A stretch of DNA of 58,451 nt from Akkermansiaceae bacterium UBA2367 (GCA_002344525.1 DDTJ01000039.1:1291-59741), one strand, 5' to 3'; shown: positions 48,483 to 57,931, counted from the first letter of the stretch. Numbers and translations: made by a program. Notes: a model not told the origin generated them from the letters alone.

Positions 48483-50948
48483 ATGAAATCCCTCTTGCCA
48501 TTTCTGTGCTTGGCCGTCTCCTCTACTGCGGCGGCAGCCGACCTCCGCATCCTCCCCGAGACCATCCGCCTCGACGGACCCGAGGCGATCCAGCACATCC
48601 TCGTGCAGCGGACCGACGGCGAGGCCTTCGTCGGTGAGGAAGCCTCGCCATTGCTCTCCCTCGCCCCCGTCGGCGTCGCCGAGATCGTCGATGGCGTCCT
48701 CCACGCCCGGGGCAATGGCAAGGCCATGCTCACCGCGAGAGTCGGCGATGCCGTCGCCACCCGCGAGATCGAGGTGGCGAACCACGACCAAGCCTTCGCG
48801 TGGAGCTTCAACGGCCACGTCATGCCCGTGCTGACGCGGCAGGGCTGCAACATGGGCGCCTGCCACGGCGCCGTCGCGGGGAAGGGCGGCTTCCGCCTCA
48901 GCCTGCGCGGCTACGATCCGCCCGCCGACTTCCACACCATCACCCGCGAGGCGAGGGGACGTCGCGTCGAACCGCTCGATCCGGCCAAGAGCCTCCTCCT
49001 CACCAAGCCGACGATGGCCACGCCGCACAAGGGCGGCAAGCGCCTCGACCCCCGTTCGCGCGACTACCGCATCCTCGCCGAATGGATCGCCAACGGCAGC
49101 CCCGCCCCCTCGTCCGGGGACACCGCCGTCGTCCGCATCGAGGTCGATCCGCCGCTCTCCGTGCTGAAGAAGGGCGACCGCCAGCGCTTCCTCGTCACCG
49201 CCCACTACGACGACGGCAGCCGCCTCGACGTCACCGACTGGGCCAAGTTCGCCTCCGCCGACGAGACCGTCGCCATGATCGACGAGTCCGGCGCGTCCGA
49301 GGTCATCGGCCACGGCGAAGGCGCGGTGACCGCCCTCTTCGCCAGCAAGGTCGCCATCGCCCGCATCCGCTCGCCCTTCCCCAACGACGTGCCCGGCGAG
49401 GTCTTCACCTCCGCCCCGAGGGCGAACTTCATCGACGACCTCGTCCTCGCCCAGCTCCGCCAGCTCCGCCTGAAGCCCTCCGGCCGCTGCTCCGACGAGG
49501 ACTTCGTGCGCCGCGCCCATCTCGACACCATCGGGAAGCTGCCGACCGTCGCCGAGACCCGCGCCTTCCTCGCCGACACCTCCCCTGACAAACGCACCAA
49601 GCTGATCGACGCCCTGCTCCAGCGCGAGGAGTTCGTCGACTACTGGAGCTACCGCTGGGCCGACATCTTCCTCGTCAACGGCGGCCTCCTCCGGCCCGAG
49701 GCGGTGAAGGCCTACTACCAGTGGATCCGCGGCGGCGTCGCGGAGAACCGGCCTTGGGACCGCATGGTGCGAGAGGTCCTGACCGCGAAGGGGCTCAGCA
49801 TCGAGAACGGGGCGACCAATTTCTACGCTGTCCACCAGGACCCCGAGACCCTCGCGGAGAATACCGCCCAGGCCTTCCTCAGTCTCTCCATCAACTGTGC
49901 GAAATGCCACGACCATCCGCTGGAGAAGTGGACCAACGACCAGTACTACGCCTTCGCCAACCTCTTCTCCCGTGTCCGGGCGAAAGGCTGGGGCGGCGAG
50001 ACCCGCAACGGCGACGGCGTCCGCACCCTCTACGTCGAGCCGCGCGGTGACCTCATCCAGCCGCGCACCGGCAAGCCGCAGACGCCCGCCCCGCTCGACG
50101 GCGAGGCGCTCGCCCCCGACGATCCGGGCGACCGCCGCGAGGCCCTCGCCGACTGGCTCGTCGCGCCGGAGAATCCCCACTTCGCCCGCTCCATCACCAA
50201 CCGTGTCTGGGCCGCCTACTTCGGGCGCGGTCTCGTCGATCCCGTGGACGACCTCCGCGCCTCGAACCCCGCCAGCAACGAGCCGCTCCTCGACGCCCTC
50301 TCCGCCCATCTCGTGGAGAGTCAGTTCGACCTGAAGGCCCTGATGCGGACCATCCTCCAGAGCGAGACCTACCAGCGCGGCGGCGAAGTCCTCTCCGAGA
50401 ACCGCGACGACAGCAAATACCTCTCCCGCCACATGCCCCGCCGCCTCATGGCCGAGGTCCTGCACGACGCCATCGTCGATGTCACCGGCGTGCCCGCCAG
50501 CTTCGACAAGGTCGCCCTCAACGACGGCAGCACGCAGGACACCGACTTCTACCCGGCGGGTACCCGCGCCCTCGAGCTCTACGACTCCGCCGTGCAGTCC
50601 TACTTCCTGAAGACCTTCGGCCGCAACGACCGCGAGATCACCTGCGAATGCGAGCGCTCCAACCAGCCGAGCATGGTGCAGGTCCTCCACCTCGCCAACG
50701 GCAACACCCTCAACGACGGCCTCGCCTCCGAGAAAAGCATCGTCGAGCGCCTCATCGAGGAAAAGGCCGACGACGCCCGCATCGTCGAGGAGGCCTGCCT
50801 AGCCACCCTTTCCCGCCCGCCCACGGAGCACGAGCGGAGCGGGTTTCTCGAATTGCTGGGTTCGGCTGGAGAAGGCGAGCGCCGCGCTGCGGTCGAGGAT
50901 CTGTTTTGGGCGCTGATGACCTCGCGCGAGTTTTTGTTTCAGCATTGA
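48483..50948 (+). CDS. DUF1549/DUF1553 protein with Ig-like N-terminus
   Basis: 821-residue secreted protein. The signal peptide (about 1-19) is followed by an Ig-like (BIG2-type) region, then the PSCyt2-associated stretch MPVLTRQGCNMGACHGAVAG (Cys-x4-Cys-His), a second Ig-like domain (KKGDRQRFLVTAHYDDGSRL), DUF1549 with CAKCHDHPLEKWTNDQYYAF, and DUF1553 ending MTSREFLFQH. No separate CxxCH domain at the very N-terminus, unlike the gene at 31655. Partner of the DUF1501 gene at 46523. ATG 48483 gives the signal peptide. Confidence 0.9.
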   Translation: MKSLLPFLCLAVSSTAAAADLRILPETIRLDGPEAIQHILVQRTDGEAFVGEEASPLLSLAPVGVAEIVDGVLHARGNGKAMLTARVGDAVATREIEVANHDQAFAWSFNGHVMPVLTRQGCNMGACHGAVAGKGGFRLSLRGYDPPADFHTITREARGRRVEPLDPAKSLLLTKPTMATPHKGGKRLDPRSRDYRILAEWIANGSPAPSSGDTAVVRIEVDPPLSVLKKGDRQRFLVTAHYDDGSRLDVTDWAKFASADETVAMIDESGASEVIGHGEGAVTALFASKVAIARIRSPFPNDVPGEVFTSAPRANFIDDLVLAQLRQLRLKPSGRCSDEDFVRRAHLDTIGKLPTVAETRAFLADTSPDKRTKLIDALLQREEFVDYWSYRWADIFLVNGGLLRPEAVKAYYQWIRGGVAENRPWDRMVREVLTAKGLSIENGATNFYAVHQDPETLAENTAQAFLSLSINCAKCHDHPLEKWTNDQYYAFANLFSRVRAKGWGGETRNGDGVRTLYVEPRGDLIQPRTGKPQTPAPLDGEALAPDDPGDRREALADWLVAPENPHFARSITNRVWAAYFGRGLVDPVDDLRASNPASNEPLLDALSAHLVESQFDLKALMRTILQSETYQRGGEVLSENRDDSKYLSRHMPRRLMAEVLHDAIVDVTGVPASFDKVALNDGSTQDTDFYPAGTRALELYDSAVQSYFLKTFGRNDREITCECERSNQPSMVQVLHLANGNTLNDGLASEKSIVERLIEEKADDARIVEEACLATLSRPPTEHERSGFLELLGSAGEGERRAAVEDLFWALMTSREFLFQH

Positions 50949-51033
50949 GGCCATACTCTGTTGAACGCGCAACCTGACCCTGTTCACCGAAACGCTTCTT
51001 GAAAAGTAACCGAGCTCACCGAATCTCTTTTTC

Positions 51034-51243
51034 ATGGCTACTCTACTCGAAATCCAAAAAGAAGCAGACGGCCTTTCCTTTGAGGAGAAGGCAGGGCTGA
51101 TCGCGCATCTCCTTGAATCCTTCCCGGACCCTCCCGGCGGCCCCGACGACGCCGAAGTCGCCCGGAGGGTCGAGGAAATGGATTCCGGCGAGGTGGTTCC
51201 GATCACCCACGAGCAATTCCTCGCTGAACTGGGACGGGGATGA
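51034..51243 (+). CDS. Antitoxin of the addiction-module component family
   Basis: 69-residue acidic protein. The pattern LEIQKEADGLSFEEKAGLIA followed by HLLESFPD and a C-terminal HEQFLAELG matches the putative addiction module component antitoxins that accompany ParE/RelE toxins. Its stop overlaps the toxin ATG (ATGA), giving coupled translation. It neutralises the toxin and likely represses its own promoter in the 85-bp gap upstream. Confidence 0.85.
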   Translation: MATLLEIQKEADGLSFEEKAGLIAHLLESFPDPPGGPDDAEVARRVEEMDSGEVVPITHEQFLAELGRG

Positions 51244-51533
51244 GGGAGGTCGTCTATCACCCCCGCGTGCCCTCGGAAGTGCGCGAAGCCTACACCTACT
51301 ACACGGATATAGCCCACCATCTCGGCGAAGGATTCTGGGACGAGCTTGCCGAGGCGATCGATTACGCAAGAGAGTTTCCGGAGCGTCACCATTTCGACCC
51401 GAGCGGGTTCCGCCGGAGCAACCTGAAACGTTTTCCCTTCCACTTTCTTTTCCAAGTCTATCCCAAACACATCAGAATCATCGTCGTCCGACACAATCGG
51501 AGGCATCCCGGTTTTGGAACCCGCAGAATCTAG
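51240..51533 (+). CDS. ParE/RelE-family toxin
   Basis: 97-residue basic protein of the ParE/RelE fold: VYHPRVPSEVREAYTYYTDI, FWDELAEAIDYAREFPERHH, RRSNLKRFPFHFLFQVYPKH and IIVVRHNRRHPGFGTRRI, the last being the usual basic C-terminal strand. Probably a gyrase poison or mRNA interferase. It overlaps the antitoxin stop. The gene pair lies after the DUF1553 gene in a stretch of small accessory genes. Confidence 0.88.
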   Translation: MREVVYHPRVPSEVREAYTYYTDIAHHLGEGFWDELAEAIDYAREFPERHHFDPSGFRRSNLKRFPFHFLFQVYPKHIRIIVVRHNRRHPGFGTRRI

Positions 51534-51593
51534 AATCTCCGTTGTCGCCATTGCCGAAGCCCCGTCCTGCCCTTGTCCCATGGAGCAACAAGC

Positions 51594-51959
51594 ATGAGAG
51601 CATTCGAAATCTACCTGAACGGACGGAAGCTCTGCACGGCAGGAATACCGGAGGCTGGAGTGATGACGTCGGCCCTGACTTGGGTTGAGAGAGCCGACCC
51701 CAAAGAGCCTGAAGGCATCGAGCTTCGAGTGGGCGGGTTGGTGTCGCGAACGCATACCTTCGTGGAATGGACAACTCGCCGTCTGAAGGAAGGCGATGAG
51801 GTCAAAATGATCGTCACCGATAAGCCCAAAGCATCCAAACCGAAAAATACGCGAACTGAGTCGGAGGCCGATAAAAAGAAACAGCAGGTTGCCTACCTGA
51901 AGCGGCTTTCGAAGGAGTTGGGATATGAGATCAAAAAGAAAGGAGCCGCAAAGCGATGA
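51594..51959 (+). CDS. Hypothetical protein, lower G+C
   Basis: 121-residue soluble protein. The N-terminal 75 residues are beta-rich (MRAFEIYLNGRKLCTAGIPE, WVERADPKEPEGIELRVGGL); the tail is very basic and Lys-rich (KKKQQVAYLKRLSKELGYEI). No family recognised. Its stop overlaps the next ATG (ATGA), so the two genes form one unit. Codon use is clearly more AT-rich than neighbouring core genes, consistent with transfer. Confidence 0.6.
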   Translation: MRAFEIYLNGRKLCTAGIPEAGVMTSALTWVERADPKEPEGIELRVGGLVSRTHTFVEWTTRRLKEGDEVKMIVTDKPKASKPKNTRTESEADKKKQQVAYLKRLSKELGYEIKKKGAAKR

Positions 51960-52465
51960 CTGGCAGTGCGGACATATTCATCGCCCTTGTCATCGGATTT
52001 TCGGTGGGTGCCTTCTTTATCATCCATCGCTGGAGGTCGTCGCCGAGTCGGACGGTCAATCGATGGCTAAAGCAGATTGAAGCTGGCGAAACGCCTAATT
52101 TTCCTCGCAAAACAGAATTCGATTTCGATTTGGTTCTGACCGACTCAGGGTTTGAAATCAAGTCATTGAAGCAACCTCATAGCGAAGTGGTGAGTGTGGC
52201 ATGGGATCGTGCGAGCGAAGTGAACGCCTATAAACGGGATTTGGTGGCCGTCGATCAAGTTTGTGTCGCGTTCACTTTCGATGAATCGAAGATTGTGGAG
52301 ATCAACGAGGAGATGCGGAACTTCGTCGATCTATGCGAGCAGCTCCCGACGCATCTTCCGGGTGCCACGCCGTTTGCCAACTGGTATATGGAGATCACGA
52401 CTCCAGCATTCGAACTTCGCCTGACTCGGTTGTTTTCCCGAAAGACGGTGCCCTCCGATGCGTGA
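51956..52465 (+). CDS. Hypothetical membrane-anchored protein, lower G+C
   Basis: 169-residue protein with an N-terminal membrane helix (ADIFIALVIGFSVGAFFIIH) and a soluble domain with FDFDLVLTDSGFEIKSLKQP and VVSVAWDRASEVNAYKRDLV. The latter resembles the domain found next to SMI1/immunity-type proteins, but the assignment is not secure. Translationally coupled to the preceding gene. Possibly an immunity or self-protection protein, which is speculation. Confidence 0.55.
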   Translation: MTGSADIFIALVIGFSVGAFFIIHRWRSSPSRTVNRWLKQIEAGETPNFPRKTEFDFDLVLTDSGFEIKSLKQPHSEVVSVAWDRASEVNAYKRDLVAVDQVCVAFTFDESKIVEINEEMRNFVDLCEQLPTHLPGATPFANWYMEITTPAFELRLTRLFSRKTVPSDA

Positions 52466-52544
52466 GCATCATTGGTTGTGGATTGAAGCCCCCTTGGACC
52501 ATGCGCAGAACCCTTTATCAACTTGAGCGAACCCTGTCCGGACA

Positions 52545-52706
52545 TGTAGCATGGGCTTCCAGCCCATGCATCGGTCTCGAACGAACGGAGGCCACCGGAA
52601 ACTCGTCCGCTCCACACCCCGGCGCGTGGCGCGAGCCTGTGAGCGAACGACCTTCCAAGGACTTCGGCGTTCTCACACGAGGCATGGGCTGGAAGCCCGT
52701 GCTACA
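52545..52706. repeat. REP-like inverted hairpin pair that supplies a gene start
   Basis: The left hairpin begins TGTAGCATGGGCTTCCAGCC; the right one, on the other strand, begins TGTAGCACGGGCTTCCAGCC. Similarity continues into the ATGC(A/C)TCG next to the stem. Same family as 16441-16574 with a changed stem (GGGCTTCCAGCCC). The ATG of the following cytochrome/WD40 gene (52684) lies within the right hairpin. Confidence 0.85.
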
Positions 52707-55512
52707 GGCTTTCGCCCTCCTCGCTCTCGCCACCCCTCTCGCAGCCGAACCGCTCGACTACCACCGCGACATCGCCCCGCTGTTGCGCGACTACTGCGCG
52801 GGCTGCCACAACGGGGGCGACTACGAGGGCGGGTTCTCCGTCGAGACCTTCGCCGAACTGATGGAGGGCGGCGAGACGGAGGACAAGGCCATCCTCGTCC
52901 CCGGAAAGCCCGGCGAGTCCTACCTGCTCCAAACGATCCTCAAAACCGCGAAACCGGCGATGCCGCCGAAGAAGGAGCCGCAGCCCAGCGCCGCCGAGAT
53001 CGCCCTGCTGACCCGCTGGATCGAGGAGGGCGCGAAAGGCCCGGCCAAGGAGCACGACCTCTCCATCCTCTCGACCCTGACCGTGCCCGAGGTCGCCCCG
53101 ACGGACGCGGCGAAGGACTCGACCACCGCCGCCGCCTTCTCGACCGACGGCCAATGGGAGGCCTTCGCGAAGCACGGGCGCATCGAGCTGAAATCCACCG
53201 GCGATGGTGGCTCTGTCAGGACACTCTCGCTGCCCGAGGGCAAGATCAACGCCCTCCATTTCTCCACCGACGGCGCGTGGCTCGTCGCGGCCACGGGCCT
53301 CTCCGGGCTGAAGGGCGAGGCCGTCGTTTTCGACACCGCCACGGGCGAGACGGCCAAGCGCTTCGGCGAGGGCAGCCATCGCGACATCCTCTTCGACGCC
53401 GAGCTTTCCCCCGATGGAGCCGTCCTCGCCACGGCGGGATACGACCAGAGCATCCGCCTCTGGGACTTCGCCACGGGCAAGCTGCTGCGCTCCCTCACCG
53501 CCCACAACGGGGCCATCTACGACCTCGCCTTCTCCCCCGACGGCACCGCGCTGGCGAGCGCGAGCGGCGACGGCACCTGCAAGATCTGGCAGGTCGCCAC
53601 GGGCGAGCGGCTCGACACCCTGAACCAGCCCACCGCCGAGCAATACCGAGTCGCCTTCACCCCCGACGGACGGCACATCGTCGCGGCGGGCGCGGACAAC
53701 CGCATCCGGCTCTGGCGCTTCGTCTCGACGACCGCGCCGAAGCTGAACCCGCTCGTCGAGGCCCGCTTCGGACACGAGGACGCCATCGTCGAACTCGACG
53801 TTTCCCCCGACGGCCAGCGCCTCGCCACGACCTCGGCCGACCGCGCCCTGAAGCTGTGGAGCCTGCCCGATCTGGAGCCGGTGAAGGACTACGGCCCGCA
53901 GTCCGACGTGCTCGCGGTGCTGGCCTTCGCACCGAAAGGGGACGCCGTGTTCGCCGCACGGCTCGACGGATCGCAGGAGCGAATCGGACTGATTCCGAAG
54001 GTCAAGATCGATCCCAATGGAAAGACGGGCGGAATGCTGATTCGCAGATCCCCGGTCCCATCGACAGGCACCGATGTCGAGGCAGAAACACTCACCCTGA
54101 CCGAATCCGCTTCGGGACCAAATCCCCCGCTCGTACGCCGCAGCGAGGCGAAGGGGCGCCTCTCCCAGCCCGGCGAAGTGGACGACTACCCCTTCACCGC
54201 GAAGGCCGGGGAGACTTGGGTCTTCGAGGTCGATGCGGCGCGGCCTCAGTCCAAGTCCGGCTCGAAGCTCGATTCCAAGCTCGCCATTCTCGACGCGAAG
54301 GGCCATCCGGTCGAGCAGGTCGTGTTGCAGGCCATGCGCGACTCGTGGCTCACCTTCCGCGGCAAGGACTCGATGGCCTCGGGCGATTTCCGCGTCCACA
54401 ACTGGGAGGAGATGGAGCTGAACGAACTCCTCTACGTGAACGGCGAGGTCGTGAAGCTGCACCTCTACCCGCGCGGTCCCGACTCCGGCTTCATCGTCTA
54501 TCCGGGCTTCGGCAACCGCCGCACTTGGTTCCAGACCACGGCCACGGCGCACCCCATGGGCCAGCCTTGCTACATTGTCAGGGCGCTGCCTCCCGGCTCC
54601 GATCCGGGGAGCAACGGCCTGCCCGTCTATCGACTGAACTACGAGAACGACGACGATCCCGACCGCCGTTTCGGGTCGGATTCGGTGCTGCGCTTCACCG
54701 CCCCCGCCGACGGCGACTATCTCGTGCGCCTCTCCGACGTGCGAGGCTTCGGCGGCGAAGGCTACGACTACACCCTCGTCGCCCGCAGCCTGAAGCCCGA
54801 CTTCGCCGTCGCTACCGCGTGGAAGGACTTGAAGCTTGCTCCCGGCAGCGGTCGCGATATCGGCTTCACCGCGACGCGCCTCGACGGCTACGAAGGTCCC
54901 ATTTCCGTGGAGGTCACCGGCTTGCCCTCCAGCCTATCCGTTTCCCAGCCCATCGAGATCGAGGCGGGTCAGGACCGCGCCTTCGCCACCCTGCGGGCCT
55001 CCGACGACTTCGCCGGACTCTCCGAGGAGGACGCCGCGAAGGTGAAGGTGATCGCGCGGGCCGTGATCGACGGTCGCGAGGTCGCAAAGGACGCGGGCAC
55101 GGCCACACCCGTGGCTCTCGTCAAGGAGCCGAAGCTGCGCGTCCACCTGAAGCCCGACGGCGAGTCCGGGAAGATGGCGGAGGACGGCGTGCTCGAGTTC
55201 ACGATCCGCCCCGGCGAGACCATCACCGCCCTCGTCGCCGCCGAGCGGAAGGGCTTCGAGGACGAAGTCCGCTTCGGTACCGAGGAGTCGGGCCGCAACC
55301 TGCCCCACGGTATCTACATCGACAACATCGGCCTGAGCGGACTCATGATCCACGCGGGCAAGGACGAGCAGCGTCTCTTCATCACCGCCTCGAAGATCGC
55401 GAAGCCAACCGTCCGCGATTTCCATCTCTCGACGAACATGGACGGCGGCCATACGACGCAACGGGTAAGGCTGCGGGTCGTCGCGAACGAGGGCGGCGTC
55501 GCGGGGAGTTGA
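52684..55512 (+). CDS. Planctomycete-type cytochrome c / WD40 propeller protein
   Basis: 942-residue secreted protein. The signal peptide MGWKPVLQAFALLALATPLA has its first seven residues encoded by a REP-like hairpin. Haem motif CAGCH (38-42) lies in a PSCyt1 domain ending near AAEIALLTRWIEEGAKGP. Then come about seven WD40-like blades (DLAFSPDGTALASASGDGTC, ELDVSPDGQRLATTSADRAL). The C-terminal 420 residues contain a PPC-like domain (LSQPGEVDDYPFTAKAGETW) and Ig-like strands. Role unknown. In-frame codons upstream of 52684 have no coding character, so this start is preferred. Confidence 0.85.
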   Translation: MGWKPVLQAFALLALATPLAAEPLDYHRDIAPLLRDYCAGCHNGGDYEGGFSVETFAELMEGGETEDKAILVPGKPGESYLLQTILKTAKPAMPPKKEPQPSAAEIALLTRWIEEGAKGPAKEHDLSILSTLTVPEVAPTDAAKDSTTAAAFSTDGQWEAFAKHGRIELKSTGDGGSVRTLSLPEGKINALHFSTDGAWLVAATGLSGLKGEAVVFDTATGETAKRFGEGSHRDILFDAELSPDGAVLATAGYDQSIRLWDFATGKLLRSLTAHNGAIYDLAFSPDGTALASASGDGTCKIWQVATGERLDTLNQPTAEQYRVAFTPDGRHIVAAGADNRIRLWRFVSTTAPKLNPLVEARFGHEDAIVELDVSPDGQRLATTSADRALKLWSLPDLEPVKDYGPQSDVLAVLAFAPKGDAVFAARLDGSQERIGLIPKVKIDPNGKTGGMLIRRSPVPSTGTDVEAETLTLTESASGPNPPLVRRSEAKGRLSQPGEVDDYPFTAKAGETWVFEVDAARPQSKSGSKLDSKLAILDAKGHPVEQVVLQAMRDSWLTFRGKDSMASGDFRVHNWEEMELNELLYVNGEVVKLHLYPRGPDSGFIVYPGFGNRRTWFQTTATAHPMGQPCYIVRALPPGSDPGSNGLPVYRLNYENDDDPDRRFGSDSVLRFTAPADGDYLVRLSDVRGFGGEGYDYTLVARSLKPDFAVATAWKDLKLAPGSGRDIGFTATRLDGYEGPISVEVTGLPSSLSVSQPIEIEAGQDRAFATLRASDDFAGLSEEDAAKVKVIARAVIDGREVAKDAGTATPVALVKEPKLRVHLKPDGESGKMAEDGVLEFTIRPGETITALVAAERKGFEDEVRFGTEESGRNLPHGIYIDNIGLSGLMIHAGKDEQRLFITASKIAKPTVRDFHLSTNMDGGHTTQRVRLRVVANEGGVAGS

Positions 55513-55634
55513 GCGGGGCAAGGACACCAACCGCCAGCCGCATCGCGCCTTTCCCGTTGGCCAAGCGCTCAACTTTTCGCGATTCCGGCAGGAAACCTGC
55601 GTCTTTTCGGCTAGGTTCCCACCCCCAAAAAATC

Positions 55635-57842
55635 ATGCCCAGCCCAGACATCGCCTCCGCCTTGTCCGTCCTCCCCGGCCGCCCTTGGCCCTTGGGAGCC
55701 ACCGCCCTGCCCGACGGTTCGGTGAACTTCGCGGTGAACGCGCCCGCCGGCACCAGTGTGGAGCTCTGCCTTTTCACCGATCCTGACAAGCCGACAAAGG
55801 AGACGATGCGACTCCCCCTCGTGGAGCGGCGGGGCGACACCCGGCACCTCCGCATCGAGGGCATCCCTCCGGGCAGCACCTACGGCTACCGCGTCGACGG
55901 TCCGTGGGATCCCCTCGCGGGCCTTTTCTTCAACCCCCACAAGCTCCTCCTCGATCCCTACGCCCGCCGCATCGACGGCCCCTCGCGGCACCATCCTTCG
56001 ATGCGCACCCGCGACGAGAGCGGGGATCGCGAGCGCACCGACAGCGCCGCCCACGCCCCGCGCGGATTCGTCCCCGCGACCGACCGCTACGACTGGGAGG
56101 ACGACGCCCCCCCCGGAACGTCCATGTCCGAAACCGTGGTCTGCGAGATGCACGTGAAGGGCTTCTCCAAGTTGAACCCCGCCGTGCCCGAGGCCCTGCG
56201 AGGCACCTACGCCGGGCTCGCCCATCCCGCCTCGACCGACTACCTGCGCGACCTCGGGATCACCTCCCTGCAGCTCCTGCCCGTCCACCAGCACCTCGAC
56301 GACGGATTCCTCCTTGAGCGCGGACTGGACAACTACTGGGGCTACAACACCCTCGGCTTCTTCGCCCCCGAGGCGCGCTACGCGGCCACGGATGACCCGG
56401 TCACGGAATTCCGTGACATGGTGAAAGCCCTCCACCGCGCCGGGATCGAGGTCATCCTCGACGTCGTCTACAACCACACCTGCGAGGGCGGACCGGACGG
56501 CCCCACCTGCCTGCTGCGAGGCTACGACAACCTCGCCTATTACCACACCGCCCCGGCCCGGCCGGGACACTACGTCGATTTCACCGGCTGCGGCAACTCC
56601 GTCGACATCTCCCATCCGCGCGGCCTCCGCCTCGTCATGGACAGCCTTCGCTACTGGACGCAGGAGATGCATGTGGACGGCTTCCGCTTCGACCTCGCCG
56701 TGGAACTGGGGCGAAACGCCGACTTCTACAGCCGCCGCGCCACTTTCTTCCAGACCGTCCACCAAGACCCCGTCCTCGCCGGGGTCAAGCTGATCGCCGA
56801 GCCTTGGGATCTTGGCTACGGCGGCTACCAGATCGGGAACTTCCCCGTCGATTGGGCCGAGCTGAACGGGAAATACCGCGACAGCGTGAGACGCTTCTGG
56901 CGGGGCGACCCCGGCGTCTCGGGCGAGTTCGCCGCGCGCCTCACCGGGAGCGAGGACCTCTTCGCCCACAACCGCCGCCCCCCCTCGGCGAGCGTGAACT
57001 TCGTCACCTCGCACGACGGCTTCACCCTGCACGACCTCGTCAGCTACAATCAGAAGCACAACCTCGCCAACGGGGAGCGCAACGCCGACGGCGACTCACA
57101 CAACATCTCCTTCAACCACGGCGTGGAAGGCCCGACGGACGACCCCGCCATCCTCGAACTGCGCCGTCGCCAAGCGCGGAACTTCCTCGCCACCCTCTTC
57201 TGCTCGCAGGGCGTGCCCTTCCTCCTCGCCGGCGACGAGCGCCTCCGCAGCCAAGGGGGGAACAACAACGGCTACTGCCAGGACAACGAGATCGGCTGGA
57301 TCCCGTGGAACGACAGCGAGGAGGCCGCCGCCCTGCGAACCTTCGTGAAGAAGCTCATCCGCCTGCGGCGTGAGTTCCCCTGCCTGCGGCGGAACGCCTT
57401 CTTCACCGGGCAGCCCGTCGGCGACACCGGCCTGCCCGACATCTGCTGGCTGCGCCCCGACGGCAAGACGAAGGAATCCATCGACTGGGAAGCAGAGAAG
57501 GCGGGCTCCTTCGCCGTGCTCATCAACGGGGCGGAGACGCGCGAATCGCTCCTGCTCTTCTTCAACGCGAGGCACGAGACGCGCGAGTTCCATTTCCCCC
57601 AGTTTCCACGCTGCGCGTGGACTCTCGTCGCCGACACCGCGGCCCCGGCCCGCGAAGGCACCCGCGCGGCCATGCCCGCAGTCGTCGCCGTGATCCAGCG
57701 CTCCATGCAGATCTGGAAGCAAGGGCCAGCCCTGCCCGCCGCGCCGCTCGCGACGCCACATCCCGCCGTGCGGACGCGATCCAGCCGACGGGGAACGCCG
57801 TCCGCCCGGGTCCGGCGGACGAAGCGGACGTCCGCGCGGTAG
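55635..57842 (+). CDS. glgX: Glycogen debranching enzyme (GH13, isoamylase type)
   Basis: 735-residue cytosolic enzyme hydrolysing alpha-1,6 branches of glycogen. A CBM48 domain at about 15-110 (PWPLGATALPDGSVNFAVNA) precedes the GH13 barrel with VILDVVYNHTCEGG, DGFRFDLAVELGR (nucleophile Asp), LIAEPWDLGYGGYQIGNFPV (acid Glu) and NFVTSHDGFTLHDLVSYNQK. A glycogen-debranching C-terminal domain follows. The last 30 or so residues are Arg/Ser/Pro-rich and encoded by hairpin-forming GC-rich DNA; they look like a repeat fused to the end of the gene rather than part of the enzyme. Confidence 0.93.
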   Translation: MPSPDIASALSVLPGRPWPLGATALPDGSVNFAVNAPAGTSVELCLFTDPDKPTKETMRLPLVERRGDTRHLRIEGIPPGSTYGYRVDGPWDPLAGLFFNPHKLLLDPYARRIDGPSRHHPSMRTRDESGDRERTDSAAHAPRGFVPATDRYDWEDDAPPGTSMSETVVCEMHVKGFSKLNPAVPEALRGTYAGLAHPASTDYLRDLGITSLQLLPVHQHLDDGFLLERGLDNYWGYNTLGFFAPEARYAATDDPVTEFRDMVKALHRAGIEVILDVVYNHTCEGGPDGPTCLLRGYDNLAYYHTAPARPGHYVDFTGCGNSVDISHPRGLRLVMDSLRYWTQEMHVDGFRFDLAVELGRNADFYSRRATFFQTVHQDPVLAGVKLIAEPWDLGYGGYQIGNFPVDWAELNGKYRDSVRRFWRGDPGVSGEFAARLTGSEDLFAHNRRPPSASVNFVTSHDGFTLHDLVSYNQKHNLANGERNADGDSHNISFNHGVEGPTDDPAILELRRRQARNFLATLFCSQGVPFLLAGDERLRSQGGNNNGYCQDNEIGWIPWNDSEEAAALRTFVKKLIRLRREFPCLRRNAFFTGQPVGDTGLPDICWLRPDGKTKESIDWEAEKAGSFAVLINGAETRESLLLFFNARHETREFHFPQFPRCAWTLVADTAAPAREGTRAAMPAVVAVIQRSMQIWKQGPALPAAPLATPHPAVRTRSSRRGTPSARVRRTKRTSAR
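57787..57821. repeat. REP-like hairpins inside the 3' end of glgX
   Basis: CGTCCGCC and GGCGGACG (57799-57806, 57814-57821) form a perfect 8-bp stem. Overlapping it, GACGGGGAACGCCGTC (57787-57802) also folds. A further GCGCGGTAGGGA at 57834-57845 matches the arm at 43656. All this lies in the final codons of glgX. Confidence 0.5.
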
Positions 57843-57931
57843 GGAGGTTTGATCCAGGTGATCTTCCGGAGACGGCTGGCTAGAGCATTTTCATTTATCT
57901 CGTAGCCGATCTGATCGAACGGCTGTGAGAA

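Noticed and set aside
52333..52683. N-terminal extension of the cytochrome/WD40 gene
   Set aside because: The extra in-frame codons run through the end of the preceding gene and a REP-like unit and would bury the signal peptide.
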